Notes: generated from the sequence alone by a model not told the origin. A stretch of 64,000 bases of DNA from Neomicrococcus lactis (GCF_014200305.1 NZ_JACHBL010000001.1:2294001-2358000); one strand, 5' to 3'. Shown: positions 45,690 to 54,285, numbered from the stretch's first letter. Numbers and translations: made by a program.

Positions 45690-46580
45690 ATGCCGAATTA
45701 TCTGATGGCTGGCGGCGCCCGGCTCGCGCAACAACCGGGGCGATTTGTGGCCATTGGCGACTCGTTTACCGAGGGTGTGGGGGACTGGAATCCGCGCTTG
45801 CCCAATGGGGTGCGCGGGTGGGCGGATCGTGTGGCGAAGCAGCTCTCCAAGGTGGATCCGGCCTGGGAGTATGCGAATCTGGCCATTCGAAGCCGGCGCT
45901 TGGATCCCATTGTGGACGAACAGATTGACGTGGCTCTCGCCATGGAACCAACGCTCATTTCCTTTTATGCGGGCGGAAATGACATTCTGGAATTGCGTCA
46001 AGACATGGATGATTTGCTGGCGCGGTACGCGGCGGCCGTGGACCGATTGTGCTCGTCCGGCGCCCAAGTAGTGCTGTTTACCGGTTTTGATGTTCCGCTC
46101 AATCCCGTTTTCGGCCCTATGAAGCGGCGAAATCATCAATTCAACGATGCCGTGCGGCAACTCGTGGCGGACAACGCTGATCGTGGGGCCGTGCTGCTGG
46201 ACTACTGGACGCTGGATGCGTTTTCGGATCAACGCATGTGGGATGTCGACAAATTGCACATGAACCGTGCAGGGCATCGCTATCTAGCCATTCAGTTTCT
46301 GGAGCTGTTCGGCATTGACCACTTCTTGGAGTTTGAACCTTTTGGGCGCACGAAGCGCGTGGGGCCGGTGGGCTACACCGTTCGCGAAGTGGAGTGGTGG
46401 CGCGAGTTTGTGATGCCCATGTTCGGGCGGCGTCGGCGGGGCGTGACGTTGGGAGACTCGTTGTCCCCGCGGTGGCCTGAGCCGATCCGTCCCGCGGATG
46501 GGATGAAGAGACTTTACCGAAAGCGGCTTCGCAGACTAGGGCAAGACGCGTTTGCGTCACTAGGATCGAAGAATGAGTGA
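45690..46580 (+). CDS. SGNH/GDSL-family esterase
   Basis: 296 residues. Block I FVAIGDSFTEGVGD (catalytic Ser), block III GGNDILELR, and block V DKLHMNRAGHRYLA (Asp and His). A cytosolic SGNH hydrolase; no signal peptide. Substrate unknown. The open frame begins 50 codons earlier inside the motif hairpin, but that part is not conserved; ATG 45690 is taken. Overlaps the next MFS gene by eight bases. Confidence 0.88.
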   Translation: MPNYLMAGGARLAQQPGRFVAIGDSFTEGVGDWNPRLPNGVRGWADRVAKQLSKVDPAWEYANLAIRSRRLDPIVDEQIDVALAMEPTLISFYAGGNDILELRQDMDDLLARYAAAVDRLCSSGAQVVLFTGFDVPLNPVFGPMKRRNHQFNDAVRQLVADNADRGAVLLDYWTLDAFSDQRMWDVDKLHMNRAGHRYLAIQFLELFGIDHFLEFEPFGRTKRVGPVGYTVREVEWWREFVMPMFGRRRRGVTLGDSLSPRWPEPIRPADGMKRLYRKRLRRLGQDAFASLGSKNE

Positions 46581-47844
46581 CGCGCCTTCCGTGGCTTCCG
46601 GTTCTGCCGATGTGCCAGAGGCACTCGCCGAGCCCACTCGGCGCGTCAGTTCCCGATGGGTGAGCAGTGTTGTTGCCGTCAACTGGGGCATCAATGTGGC
46701 GTTCTTTGCGCCGATCAATGTGTTGATTGGCCTGCAGGCCACGGCGATTGATGAGTCTCAGAAGGAAGCCATTCTCTCGCTCGTGACCGCGTGCGGTGCC
46801 ATGGTGGCGTTGTTTGCTAATCCTCTGACGGGCGCGCTTTCTGACCGGACTTCGTCGCGATTCGGGCGCCGTCGGCCGTGGGTTTTGGGCGGAGTCATCA
46901 TTGCCGTGGCGGCGTTGCTGGTCATGTCCGGTGCTACTTCTGTAGCCGTGATGGTGTTGGCCTGGAGCGCTTTGCAGCTCGGCGCGAACGCCATGTATTC
47001 CACGATTTTTGCGGCTATTCCAGACAGAGTCCCGGTGGAGCAGCGAGGATCCGTCGGCGGTTTTGCGGCGATGGGGCAGACGCTCGGCATCCTGACCGGC
47101 GCCGTGATTGGCTTTGTCATTAATGGCAATGTGCCGCTGGGGTACTTGCTGTGTACTGTGCTCATCGCCTTGAGCGTGGTGCTGTATCTGTTTGTGGGCG
47201 ATGATCCGGCACTGCCTCGTTCCTTGGTTTCGCCATGGAAATGGAGCGAATTCCTGGCAGGGTTCTGGGTTTCCCCGCGCAAGTATCCGGATTTTGCCTG
47301 GGCGTGGATTACGCGTTTCCTGATGTTCGTGGGCAACCAACTCACGATCGTGTACTTGCTGTTCTTCCTCACTGACGTGATCAAGCATCCGGATCCTGCG
47401 GGAGGTGTGCTGGTACTGACCGGAGTGTACGCAGTCATGACGATTGCCACCACCGTTCTTGCCGGCCGCTGGAGCGATGCCGTGGGTAAGCGGCGCGTGT
47501 TTGTGGCGGGATCATCTGCCCTCATTGCCGTGGCCGCGTTGATCATGGCCTTCGCGCCCGTCTTCCCGGCAGCCGTTGTTGGCGCAGCGGTTTTGGGTGC
47601 CGGTTTTGGCGCGTATTTGGCGGTGGACTTCGCGCTCTTGACGCAGGTTTTGCCTTCTTCCGCGAACCGCGCGAAGGACCTCGGCGTCGTCAATATCGCG
47701 GCGTCTTTGCCGCAGGTCATTGCACCGACGATCGCGCTCATCGCCGTCACGCAGCTGGGTGGATACCGGGTCATGTTTATCTTGGCCGCGGCGATCGGAT
47801 TGCTGGCGGCCGTATTGGTGTACCGCATCAAGTCGGTCCCTTAG
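46573..47844 (+). CDS. MFS transporter, GPH/sugar-type
   Basis: 423 residues, twelve helices. The loop after helix two reads TGALSDRTSSRFGRRRPWVL, the typical motif of sugar/cation symporter-like MFS proteins (GPH group). The second half carries GRWSDAVGKRRVFVAGSS. Overlaps the GDSL esterase gene end, suggesting cotranscription. Substrate not determinable. Confidence 0.85.
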   Translation: MSDAPSVASGSADVPEALAEPTRRVSSRWVSSVVAVNWGINVAFFAPINVLIGLQATAIDESQKEAILSLVTACGAMVALFANPLTGALSDRTSSRFGRRRPWVLGGVIIAVAALLVMSGATSVAVMVLAWSALQLGANAMYSTIFAAIPDRVPVEQRGSVGGFAAMGQTLGILTGAVIGFVINGNVPLGYLLCTVLIALSVVLYLFVGDDPALPRSLVSPWKWSEFLAGFWVSPRKYPDFAWAWITRFLMFVGNQLTIVYLLFFLTDVIKHPDPAGGVLVLTGVYAVMTIATTVLAGRWSDAVGKRRVFVAGSSALIAVAALIMAFAPVFPAAVVGAAVLGAGFGAYLAVDFALLTQVLPSSANRAKDLGVVNIAASLPQVIAPTIALIAVTQLGGYRVMFILAAAIGLLAAVLVYRIKSVP

Positions 47845-47881
47845 ATTCTTCGCCTGGAACCTCCGGCGACTTAAACGACGC

Positions 47882-47913
47882 TTCCCGGCACCGAAGCTTG
47901 TCGGTGCAGGGAA
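47882..47913. terminator. Bidirectional terminator
   Basis: TTCCCgGCACCGA and TCGGTGCaGGGAA pair over twelve of thirteen positions around a six-base loop. An outer AACGACG/CGTCGTT pair extends it. It lies between convergent genes. Confidence 0.7.
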
Positions 47914-47943
47914 ATCCCGTCGTTAGTTTCGTGATCTGAGGCT

Positions 47944-48204
47944 TTAGATCACGGCGTAGGTAATCATTCCGTCGTTTTCCGGTTGGCCTGCTGCTTGCGA
48001 CGTTGGAGCTGATGCGCTTTCGGAGGGCTGAGCATTGTTGGTCTCAGACGGCTTGGCGGCCGGAGCTGACGACTTCTGAGCCTCCGCAACTTGGGTGGCG
48101 CTCGAGCTCGAGTTCAGCGAAGAGCTCTCGGTGGCTGGTGCCTCTGTTGCCGGAGCCTCGGTGGCCGGGGCTGAAATAGTGGTTCCTGAACCTACGTTGT
48201 TCAC
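47944..48204 (-). CDS. Small Ser/Ala/Thr-rich protein of unknown function
   Basis: 86 residues, low complexity, with three tandem APATE units near residues 12-26 and a C-terminal NDGMITYAVI. GTG start at 48204 is supported by AAAGGAG six bases before it. No signal peptide or membrane helix. It follows at about 30 bases the end of another minus-strand frame lacking a start (48234-48487). No family recognised. Confidence 0.5.
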   Translation of the reverse strand: MNNVGSGTTISAPATEAPATEAPATESSSLNSSSSATQVAEAQKSSAPAAKPSETNNAQPSESASAPTSQAAGQPENDGMITYAVI

Positions 48205-48233
48205 GGGCTGCTCCTTTGTAGAAGTAATGGGTT

Positions 48234-48487
48234 CTAGAGCGACGCGGGGCCGCGGATAAATGCCACGGTTTCCCACGTGTCGTTTGGACGCTGAACATCA
48301 ACGGCTCGGTACACGTAGACGCTGACTTCAGTGCCGCACAAAGCCCCCTTGATCGGCGCCGAAAAGTATGGCTTGTCGTCTGCAACCCAGGCCTTGTGGA
48401 TAGTGTTATAGGTCCACGTGCCCGTGTAGTAGGTGACGTAGCGGTTGTAGCCGACCTTCGTCGGTCCCTTGGTGGTGTTGAGCGCCG
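48234..48487 (-). pseudogene. C-terminal fragment of an unknown protein, without start codon
   Basis: The frame ending in TAG at 48234-48236 reads RWSGPALNTTKGPTKVGYN, then RYVTYYTGTWTYNT and ETVAFIRGPASL. Its composition is that of a real, aromatic-rich protein. It has no ATG, GTG or TTG up to the stop at 48552-48554, and from about 48488 it runs antisense into the dioxygenase alpha-subunit remnant. Probably a C-terminal piece brought next to that remnant by a rearrangement. Confidence 0.45.
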
Positions 48488-48592
48488 GGCCAGACCAGCG
48501 AGCTGTACTCTGATGCCGCGGGCCGTGCCTTTTATAAGCACTGGGCGAAGGTCATGAACACCCCCGCATGGCATGAGAACAACGAAGGCTAA
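48488..48592 (+). pseudogene. 3' remnant of ring-hydroxylating dioxygenase alpha subunit
   Basis: The frame reads GQTSELYSDAAGRAFYKHWA then KVMNTPAWHENNEG and stops 13 bases before the ferredoxin start. It matches the C-terminal end of biphenyl/phenylpropionate-type dioxygenase alpha subunits (Tyr-Ser-(D/E)-x-A-x-R-x-x-Y-x-x-W-x-x-(V/M)-M). The remaining ~420 codons, with the Rieske and iron sites, are missing. Confidence 0.75.
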
Positions 48593-48605
48593 GGAGACTC
48601 ACACC

Positions 48606-48953
48606 ATGAGCGAACCAATCAACATCGGATCTGTAGACGACATCGACGAAGGCGAAGCAAGGGTCATCCCGGCAGCGGAAGCTGGCACGGAAGAGGACAT
48701 TGCGGTGTTCCACGCGGAAGACGGCAACTTCTACGCACTCAACGACGAATGCACGCATGAGACGGCGTCCTTAGCTGACGGCTGGATTGAAGGAACGGAA
48801 GTTGAGTGCCCCGTACACTCGGCCAAGTTCTGCTTGAAGTCCGGCGAAGCCATGTGCATGCCGGCCACCATCGCAGCACGCACGCACAAGGTGGAGGTCG
48901 TTGACGGGGACGTTCTTCTGTACCCCAACGTTCCTACCGCCGAACAGGCCTAG
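48606..48953 (+). CDS. Rieske-type ferredoxin of a ring-hydroxylating dioxygenase
   Basis: 115 residues. The Rieske ligands are Cys49 and His51 (DECTHE) and Cys68 and His71 (ECPVHSAKF), the dioxygenase-ferredoxin spacing. Passes electrons from the reductase to the oxygenase. AAGGAG lies nine bases before the ATG. Intact, with its reductase 50 bases downstream, though the oxygenase subunits on both sides are broken. Confidence 0.93.
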   Translation: MSEPINIGSVDDIDEGEARVIPAAEAGTEEDIAVFHAEDGNFYALNDECTHETASLADGWIEGTEVECPVHSAKFCLKSGEAMCMPATIAARTHKVEVVDGDVLLYPNVPTAEQA

Positions 48954-49003
48954 GTCCCACAGAACTTTCAGTACGCAGCTTCAGCTACAAAGGACACAGC
49001 ACT

Positions 49004-50221
49004 ATGACTTCGCCACAATCCGTCGCGATAGTCGGCGGCGGAATGGGTGGTTTTTCCACCGCCCACGAACTTCGCCGCCGCGGCTATGAGGGTCCTATCT
49101 CGATTCTCGATCCGTACGGCACTCCGTATGACCGTCCGCCGCTTTCAAAGGAGTACTTCCTTCAAGAGCGCTCAGCTGAAGAAATTCACCTGATCAAGGA
49201 GGACTGGTACGCGGAAAATAACGTCGAGGTAGTTCCCCAGAAAGCCGTCTCGATCCACCCTCATGAGGGCGTTGTGGTGGCTGAGGATGGAACGAAGATT
49301 CCGGGTGAAGTCATTGTGCTGGCCACCGGTGGTGTGGCTCGCAAGCTGCACATTCCTGGCAACGATCTGGACACCGTGTTGCAGCTGCGTACTAAAGAAG
49401 ACTCGGACAAGCTGCGTGAGGCAATCGCTGGCGGCAAGCGCCTCACCATCATCGGTGCTGGTTTGATTGGCGCCGAGGTAGCCTCGAGCGCTCTCAAGCA
49501 CGGCGCCACCGTCACACTTATCGATCCGGCTGAGACGCCGCTGATCCCCGCGGTGGGCGAGACGCTCGCCAAACGCCTCCATGGAATGCACGCGGACAAG
49601 GGCATCACCGTTGTCCAGGGTATTCCGCTCGAGATCTTCGTCGATGAAAACGGGACGAATGTCCGCGTCGAATCGGGCGAAACGTACGCGAGCGACGTCG
49701 TACTGGTAGGAATTGGCATTATCCCGCTCACGGATCTCGCGGAAGACGCGGGCCTTGAGGAAGATAACGGCACGCTCGTGGACGAAGCCCAACGCACCAC
49801 GCACCCGAACGTGTACGCGGTAGGGGACTCGTCCCGCACCCGCTTGCGTGACGGCACGCTTTTGCGCCGCGCGGAGCACTGGGAGCACGCCATGAACACG
49901 GGCAAGACGGCCGCGGCTGCCATCTTGGGTCAGGATCTGCCCGTGCATTCGGCGCCATGGTTCTGGTCTGATCGCCACGGCGTGCACGTTGAAGGCGTCG
50001 GCACTATGTGGACCGAGCACGGCGAGACGGTGATTCGTGAAGTCGACGGCGTCCCTGCCGCGGCATTCCGCCTCAACGAAAACGGCGAACTCGTGGGGTG
50101 CGCAGCGATCGATGATGCGCTCGCCGTGCGCGCTGCCCGCCGGATCATCGACAAGAAAATCCCCGTGGATCCTGCACAGCTCGCAGATTCCAGCATCAAT
50201 CTCAAGAAACTGGCGAAGTAG
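49004..50221 (+). CDS. Ferredoxin reductase (NAD(P)/FAD) of a ring-hydroxylating dioxygenase
   Basis: 405 residues. FAD motif VAIVGGGMGGFSTAHELRRR, YDRPPLSKEYFLQ, NAD motif TIIGAGLIGAEVASSALKHG, and the second FAD motif NVYAVGDSSR. Matches HcaD/BphA4-type reductases. Donates electrons to the preceding ferredoxin. Open and complete; a rescue role with another oxygenase is possible. Confidence 0.93.
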   Translation: MTSPQSVAIVGGGMGGFSTAHELRRRGYEGPISILDPYGTPYDRPPLSKEYFLQERSAEEIHLIKEDWYAENNVEVVPQKAVSIHPHEGVVVAEDGTKIPGEVIVLATGGVARKLHIPGNDLDTVLQLRTKEDSDKLREAIAGGKRLTIIGAGLIGAEVASSALKHGATVTLIDPAETPLIPAVGETLAKRLHGMHADKGITVVQGIPLEIFVDENGTNVRVESGETYASDVVLVGIGIIPLTDLAEDAGLEEDNGTLVDEAQRTTHPNVYAVGDSSRTRLRDGTLLRRAEHWEHAMNTGKTAAAAILGQDLPVHSAPWFWSDRHGVHVEGVGTMWTEHGETVIREVDGVPAAAFRLNENGELVGCAAIDDALAVRAARRIIDKKIPVDPAQLADSSINLKKLAK

Positions 50222-50227
50222 GCTCTC

Positions 50228-50690
50228 ATGACTGAAACGGCTGAAAATGTTGGAGTGTACGCGGAGCGGCTCGCTGACGCTGAGCTCACGCACCGGTAGC
50301 GCAATTCTTCTATCACGAAGCAGAGCTGCTGGATGATGGCCGCTTTGCGGACTGGCTGGAGATCTTCGACGATGACCTTTTCTACTGGGCGCCGTTGCGC
50401 ACCAACCGTTTGCGCCGTCAGGCAGCACTCAGAGTGGGTTCGCTTGGCGAGGCCGCGTACTTCGATGAGACGAAGGAATCGCTCGCGTGGCGCATCCGCC
50501 GCTACGACTCCGGCATGGCCTGGGCCGAAGATCCTCCATCGCGCACGCGCCACCTGATTTCTAACGTGATGGTCCGCCATTCGGGCGAGAACCAGCTCAC
50601 GGTCCGCAGCGCGTTCTTGGTCTACCGCAACCGTCTCCAGACGGAAACGGATATCTACGCGGGCGGCCGGATCGATACCCTGCGCGTTGC
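50228..50690 (+). pseudogene. Frameshifted ring-hydroxylating dioxygenase beta subunit
   Basis: From the ATG at 50228 the frame reads MTETAENVGVYAERLADAEL then THR and stops at TAG 50297-50299. One base out of frame it continues VAQFFYHEAELLDDGRFADW, then LEIFDDDLFYWAPLRTNRL and VFLVYRNRLQTETDIYAGGR-like residues (actual AFLVYRNRLQTETDIYAGGR). These are conserved for dioxygenase beta subunits (Hca/BphA2 type). One G is missing at CACCGGTAGCG. After GGRIDTL the similarity ends and another gene's end begins. Confidence 0.85.
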
Positions 50691-50767
50691 CGCTCGAGCG
50701 TAGTCACGAAGGATTCCAGGCCATGGAGAAAGGCGAATCGGCCGGCAAGATTGTCATCACGTTCTAG
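50684..50767 (+). pseudogene. 3' remnant of a zinc-type alcohol dehydrogenase
   Basis: In a different frame from the beta subunit the sequence reads ALPLERSHEGFQAMEKGESA then GKIVITF and TAG (50765-50767). This is the normal C-terminus of zinc-dependent or quinone-oxidoreductase-type dehydrogenases (PLE-x-x-x-E-x-x-xAM-x-x-G-x-x-x-GKIV). The rest of the gene is absent, so a deletion has fused it to the beta subunit. Confidence 0.65.
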
Positions 50768-50848
50768 ACGGCTCCCGCCGGAGGGATCGGTTCTTTAATC
50801 GTTGCAAGAATAGTAAGTTTTGGAAAAACTATTGATGTTAATGAGTGG

Positions 50849-50878
50849 TCGAGGTTATCCTCGAGCTACTTCGAGGAT
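50849..50878 (+). promoter_or_regulatory. Alternative hairpins in the leader of the secreted small protein
   Basis: TCGAGG (50849-50854) pairs with CCTCGA (50859-50864). Alternatively ATCCTCGA (50857-50864) pairs with TCGAGGAT (50871-50878). The two stems share a strand and exclude each other. They lie 34 bases before the ATG at 50912. Confidence 0.45.
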
Positions 50879-50911
50879 CTGTCTAAGTTTTCGATCTAAC
50901 AAAGGAGCTAG

Positions 50912-51160
50912 GATGGGACTTGAAAAAAAGGATTCTTTACAGCCGTATTGGTGGCTGGGCTGGCGCCAGTCGCGCTAGTGCCAACGATTGCGCAGGCCGT
51001 AAATTCTACCTACTGTTACAACAGTAACTGGATTTGTATTTATGATGATTCGTATCATCAAAATGGTTTAGGTGCGAGGACTGCAGGTTTTGCACTCACC
51101 AATGTTTCTAGCGCTGCCAATGATCGGATGACTTCGTGGGCTGGAAACGGAGTCTGCTAG
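50912..51160 (+). CDS. Secreted Cys-containing small protein (I36 inhibitor/crystallin-like); start out of frame by one base
   Basis: AAAGGAG lies six bases before ATG 50912, which begins MGLEKK, reaches a run of seven A's and then hits TAG. One base back the frame reads GFFTAVLVAGLAPVALVPTI then AQA, a clear signal peptide. The mature part (about 53 residues) reads VNSTYCYNSNWICIYDDSYH ... AANDRMTSWAGNGVC. The C-x5-C-I-Y-D-D start and the N-D-x-x-(T/S)-S-W segment resemble the I36 peptidase inhibitor family. The frame change sits at A-AAA-AAG, a classic -1 slippery sequence, but a lost A is equally possible. Followed after four bases by an ABC exporter, so it may be its substrate or target. 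Confidence 0.6.
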
Positions 51161-51164
51161 CCCA

Positions 51165-51881
51165 ATGAAATCCAATTTCGCTCTCGTCGATGTCCCCGCC
51201 ATTCGGCTTAGGAATCTGACTAAAGAGTTTTATTCAAAATCGGAGACGGTCACGGCCGTGGACGATGTGACGTTAGAGATTTCAGCTGGGACTTTCACGT
51301 GTTTGATGGGGCCAAGTGGCTGCGGTAAGTCGACGCTACTGCACCTCATTTCCGGTGTGGAGACACCGACGAGCGGCGAGATTTGGGTTAATGAGTCCAA
51401 CGTTTCAGAGTTATCGCAAGCGGAACTTTCCAATTTTAGATTGCGCCAACTTGGCATTGTGTTTCAAGACCACCGACTTATTCCCGAATTCACGCTTCTA
51501 GAGAACGTGACCTTGCCACTGGAGATCGCGGGCATTTCTGCCGTTGAGGCGCGTACCGCGGGAGAAGGGGCGCTGGAGCGTGTGGGAATCGCCGAACTCG
51601 CAAACCGTTATCCGGATGAAGTCTCCGGTGGACAGAAGCAGCGCGCCGGTATTGCGCGTGGGATTGCAGGAAACAAGCGGATATTGCTTGCAGATGAGGC
51701 CACGGGCGCGCTTGATCGAAAGAATTCCTTTTCAATATTCGGTCTTTTTCGAGAGTTGGCGGACGCTGGTTTCATGGTTCTGGCCGCCACTCATGATCAA
51801 GGAGTGTCCGAGTTCGCGGACGAGATCATTGGGATGGAAGACGGTCACTTGGTGGCAGTTGGAGCGGAAGCCCGGTCATGA
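51165..51881 (+). CDS. ABC transporter ATP-binding protein (LolD/MacB-like)
   Basis: 238 residues. Walker A MGPSGCGKST, Q-loop IVFQDHRLIPEFTLLENV, signature VSGGQKQRAGIARGIA, Walker B ILLADEATGALD, H-loop AATHDQGV. Matches the ATPases that partner FtsX-type permeases. ATG 51165 is four bases after the secreted protein's stop. Its stop overlaps the permease ATG (ATGA), so translation is coupled. Confidence 0.92.
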   Translation: MKSNFALVDVPAIRLRNLTKEFYSKSETVTAVDDVTLEISAGTFTCLMGPSGCGKSTLLHLISGVETPTSGEIWVNESNVSELSQAELSNFRLRQLGIVFQDHRLIPEFTLLENVTLPLEIAGISAVEARTAGEGALERVGIAELANRYPDEVSGGQKQRAGIARGIAGNKRILLADEATGALDRKNSFSIFGLFRELADAGFMVLAATHDQGVSEFADEIIGMEDGHLVAVGAEARS

Positions 51882-54280
51882 CCTTCAGGCTCATCGGGCG
51901 TTTCCTACGTTCTTGGCTCAAGCGTCCTTTTGCTATTCCACTAGGAGCCATAGCTTTAGTCCTCACCGTGGTTTTCATTGTTCTTACACGCGTTGAAATT
52001 TCGCCAGAAGGTGACCGTGCTTTGAATTACGGTGGGCGGGACATTTCCATTTCTCTGAATCAAGGCGTGGACTTGCAATCAGGGTCGGTCGATCTCCGCA
52101 AAATTGAGCAGGAGCTTCAAGCTCTCGGCGCGCGGAATCAGTGCTTTCGGATTGGCTCCTACATTGGCAACTATTCCTATTTTGAAACAACCGCTGACTG
52201 TGGCGGGGCGGCTTTCGGCGATGTCTTAGTGGAAGGGCGGTCTACCGCGGCCGTCAACGAAGTGGTGGTGGCTGGCAGTACCAAACTAAAAATCGGTGAC
52301 ACCATTAGCGGCCACACACCGCAACCATTAACAGTCGTGGGGATTACAAACAACAAGTTTGCCGAAAATGCGCCGCGTGTCTTGGCGCATACTGGGACAT
52401 GGCTTTCGTGGCCGTGGCCGGACACCACCAGTACGCATCCACGATTGGGCGGCATCGCAATGATGATGGTGGACGCTCCGGACGTGCCGGGCTTTGAAGA
52501 TCAGTTTGCCGTAGCCCAATCCGGCATCCCCCTTTTGCAAGACGCCTTATTGAGCAATGCGTTGACTTCAAGATCGACCAATGTGGATCGGCAGAATTGG
52601 CTCTACAAAGACATCGCCATTCCGGCGATGATCTTCATTGCATTCCTGGGGATGTCTCTCAATAGACGTATCCGCACCAGCCGCACGGAATTACTCGTCA
52701 CTCAGGGCCTGAGCCCGAATAAGGCGGGCCGAGTGGTCGCTCAAGCGGAGTTGGTGACTTTTCTTCTGTATGCGGGTGCCGGAATCACTGTCGGCTTCGG
52801 CATGAGCCTGGCACTTTCCCCGTTGCTCGCCGAATTTTTGGGACGCCCGCTCTCCGGCGTACCGCCGCTGTGGGATCCCGTATTACGAATTCTCGGGGGT
52901 GTTTTCCTCGCCCACATTCTGGTGATCACAAACTCTTGGTTCACGAACTTGCGGCGTAAGCGTGGTGCGCAAAAGATGGCATCCGTCAAACCCAAAGCCT
53001 TCAAGTTCCGAGCGATTCTCAGCGCACTATTTGTGGGCATCGCAGTTTCACTATTTGTCACTCAGTTCACCTTTGACCGGATACTTATCACGGGAATTAT
53101 CATCTGCGCCTCGGTCGCCCTGATTGCTCCTGAACTGATATTGGTGGCGGTGCGATTCATTCCGGCCAAGAATCCCTCCAGCAAATATGCGGCAGCACGC
53201 GTGAGCAAACATATTGGATCGCCGACTTTGGTCTTCACGGGTGCCCTGCTCACGGCTGGTCCCCTGTTGCTGCTCTCAACATTCATTGCCTCCACAGTTG
53301 AAATGAATAATGAAATGGATCGACAACCTCCCATTTCCGGGCAAGCAATTTTTTACCAAGTGGATCAGGCGAAAATTGGAAATGATGTTTCGCGGATCAT
53401 CTCCTCGGTCATTCCGGAATCTCGGGCTATCGAGATTGGCTCGTTAGATCTCGGCGAGCGTGACAGCATTACGGCCTCACCGGAAGGAACTGGTGGCGTC
53501 CGGGTTATCAAGAGTGTGGAGGATCTTGAGGCGATTTTTCAAAAACCAGTATCTGCTGAGATCAGGAAAGTTCTTGGAGGTGGTGGAGTTCTCTTTGGAA
53601 ACGACTCATTCGGAAACCCGTACCCTAAAGACGCGAATTCGCTGTGGTTAACAAGTGGATCCAGCCAGCCGAAGCCCGTTCCGCTGCCATCGGCCATTCA
53701 GGCCACTCTTGAGTGGCGATGGTCTAAGGCGGCGCCCGCCATCATCTTGGCGGAGTCCTCGGAAAAGTTGGGCATCAAGGTCGCGCCGACGTTCAGAGTT
53801 TTCACCAACGTTCCGGACGACCAGCGAGATGCAGTTAAAAGCGCGCTCGTGTCCGAGGGTTATGACCAGCGCACCATCGAGATGTATCGCGAGGGGGATC
53901 GCCATTCGATCGGTGCTCTAGATTATGTGCTGATATTTCTGGTCGTCTTTATCAGTTTGGCGATGGTGCTTGGAGCCATTAACGGAAGTCTTAAGACGTT
54001 GGGCGAACAAAGTGTGGAGCTCAACCTGCTGGGAGTATCGGTCGGCTGGCTGAAGGCTGTCTTCGCCAAAGAGACTCTATCGCTCGTGGCGCTGGGAACC
54101 CTCGCTGGAGTCCTTATTTCCGTACCTGTTGCCGGATTGTCTATTGCTCAGCAAAAGGTCGGGTTCGTAGTGCCGTGGGGATTGCTGGCCATCATTCTCG
54201 CAATGGAAATCGTACTCGTAATAGCGATGGTCGTCATTCAAGGCCGGCGTTACCTGCAACCAGCGGCGACCGGCCGGTAA
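51878..54280 (+). CDS. FtsX-like ABC permease
   Basis: 800 residues. One N-terminal membrane helix (about 20-37, IPLGAIALVLTVVFIVLTRV) precedes a large extracytoplasmic domain (about 40-240). Several helices, a second extracytoplasmic domain and a C-terminal FtsX-like bundle follow (last helices YVLIFLVVFISLAMVLGA and WGLLAIILAMEIVLVIAMVV). Fits mechanotransmission-type (MacB/LolCE/BceB-like) systems rather than classical exporters. Works with the preceding ATPase; the small secreted protein is the likely cargo or partner (inference). Confidence 0.87.
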   Translation: MTFRLIGRFLRSWLKRPFAIPLGAIALVLTVVFIVLTRVEISPEGDRALNYGGRDISISLNQGVDLQSGSVDLRKIEQELQALGARNQCFRIGSYIGNYSYFETTADCGGAAFGDVLVEGRSTAAVNEVVVAGSTKLKIGDTISGHTPQPLTVVGITNNKFAENAPRVLAHTGTWLSWPWPDTTSTHPRLGGIAMMMVDAPDVPGFEDQFAVAQSGIPLLQDALLSNALTSRSTNVDRQNWLYKDIAIPAMIFIAFLGMSLNRRIRTSRTELLVTQGLSPNKAGRVVAQAELVTFLLYAGAGITVGFGMSLALSPLLAEFLGRPLSGVPPLWDPVLRILGGVFLAHILVITNSWFTNLRRKRGAQKMASVKPKAFKFRAILSALFVGIAVSLFVTQFTFDRILITGIIICASVALIAPELILVAVRFIPAKNPSSKYAAARVSKHIGSPTLVFTGALLTAGPLLLLSTFIASTVEMNNEMDRQPPISGQAIFYQVDQAKIGNDVSRIISSVIPESRAIEIGSLDLGERDSITASPEGTGGVRVIKSVEDLEAIFQKPVSAEIRKVLGGGGVLFGNDSFGNPYPKDANSLWLTSGSSQPKPVPLPSAIQATLEWRWSKAAPAIILAESSEKLGIKVAPTFRVFTNVPDDQRDAVKSALVSEGYDQRTIEMYREGDRHSIGALDYVLIFLVVFISLAMVLGAINGSLKTLGEQSVELNLLGVSVGWLKAVFAKETLSLVALGTLAGVLISVPVAGLSIAQQKVGFVVPWGLLAIILAMEIVLVIAMVVIQGRRYLQPAATGR

Positions 54281-54285
54281 TCGTC

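Noticed and set aside
49689-49706. GAGCGACGTCGTACTGG in the ferredoxin reductase gene as another motif copy
   Set aside because: Only the CGTCGTAC core matches; the GGCG part is lost, so it is not counted.
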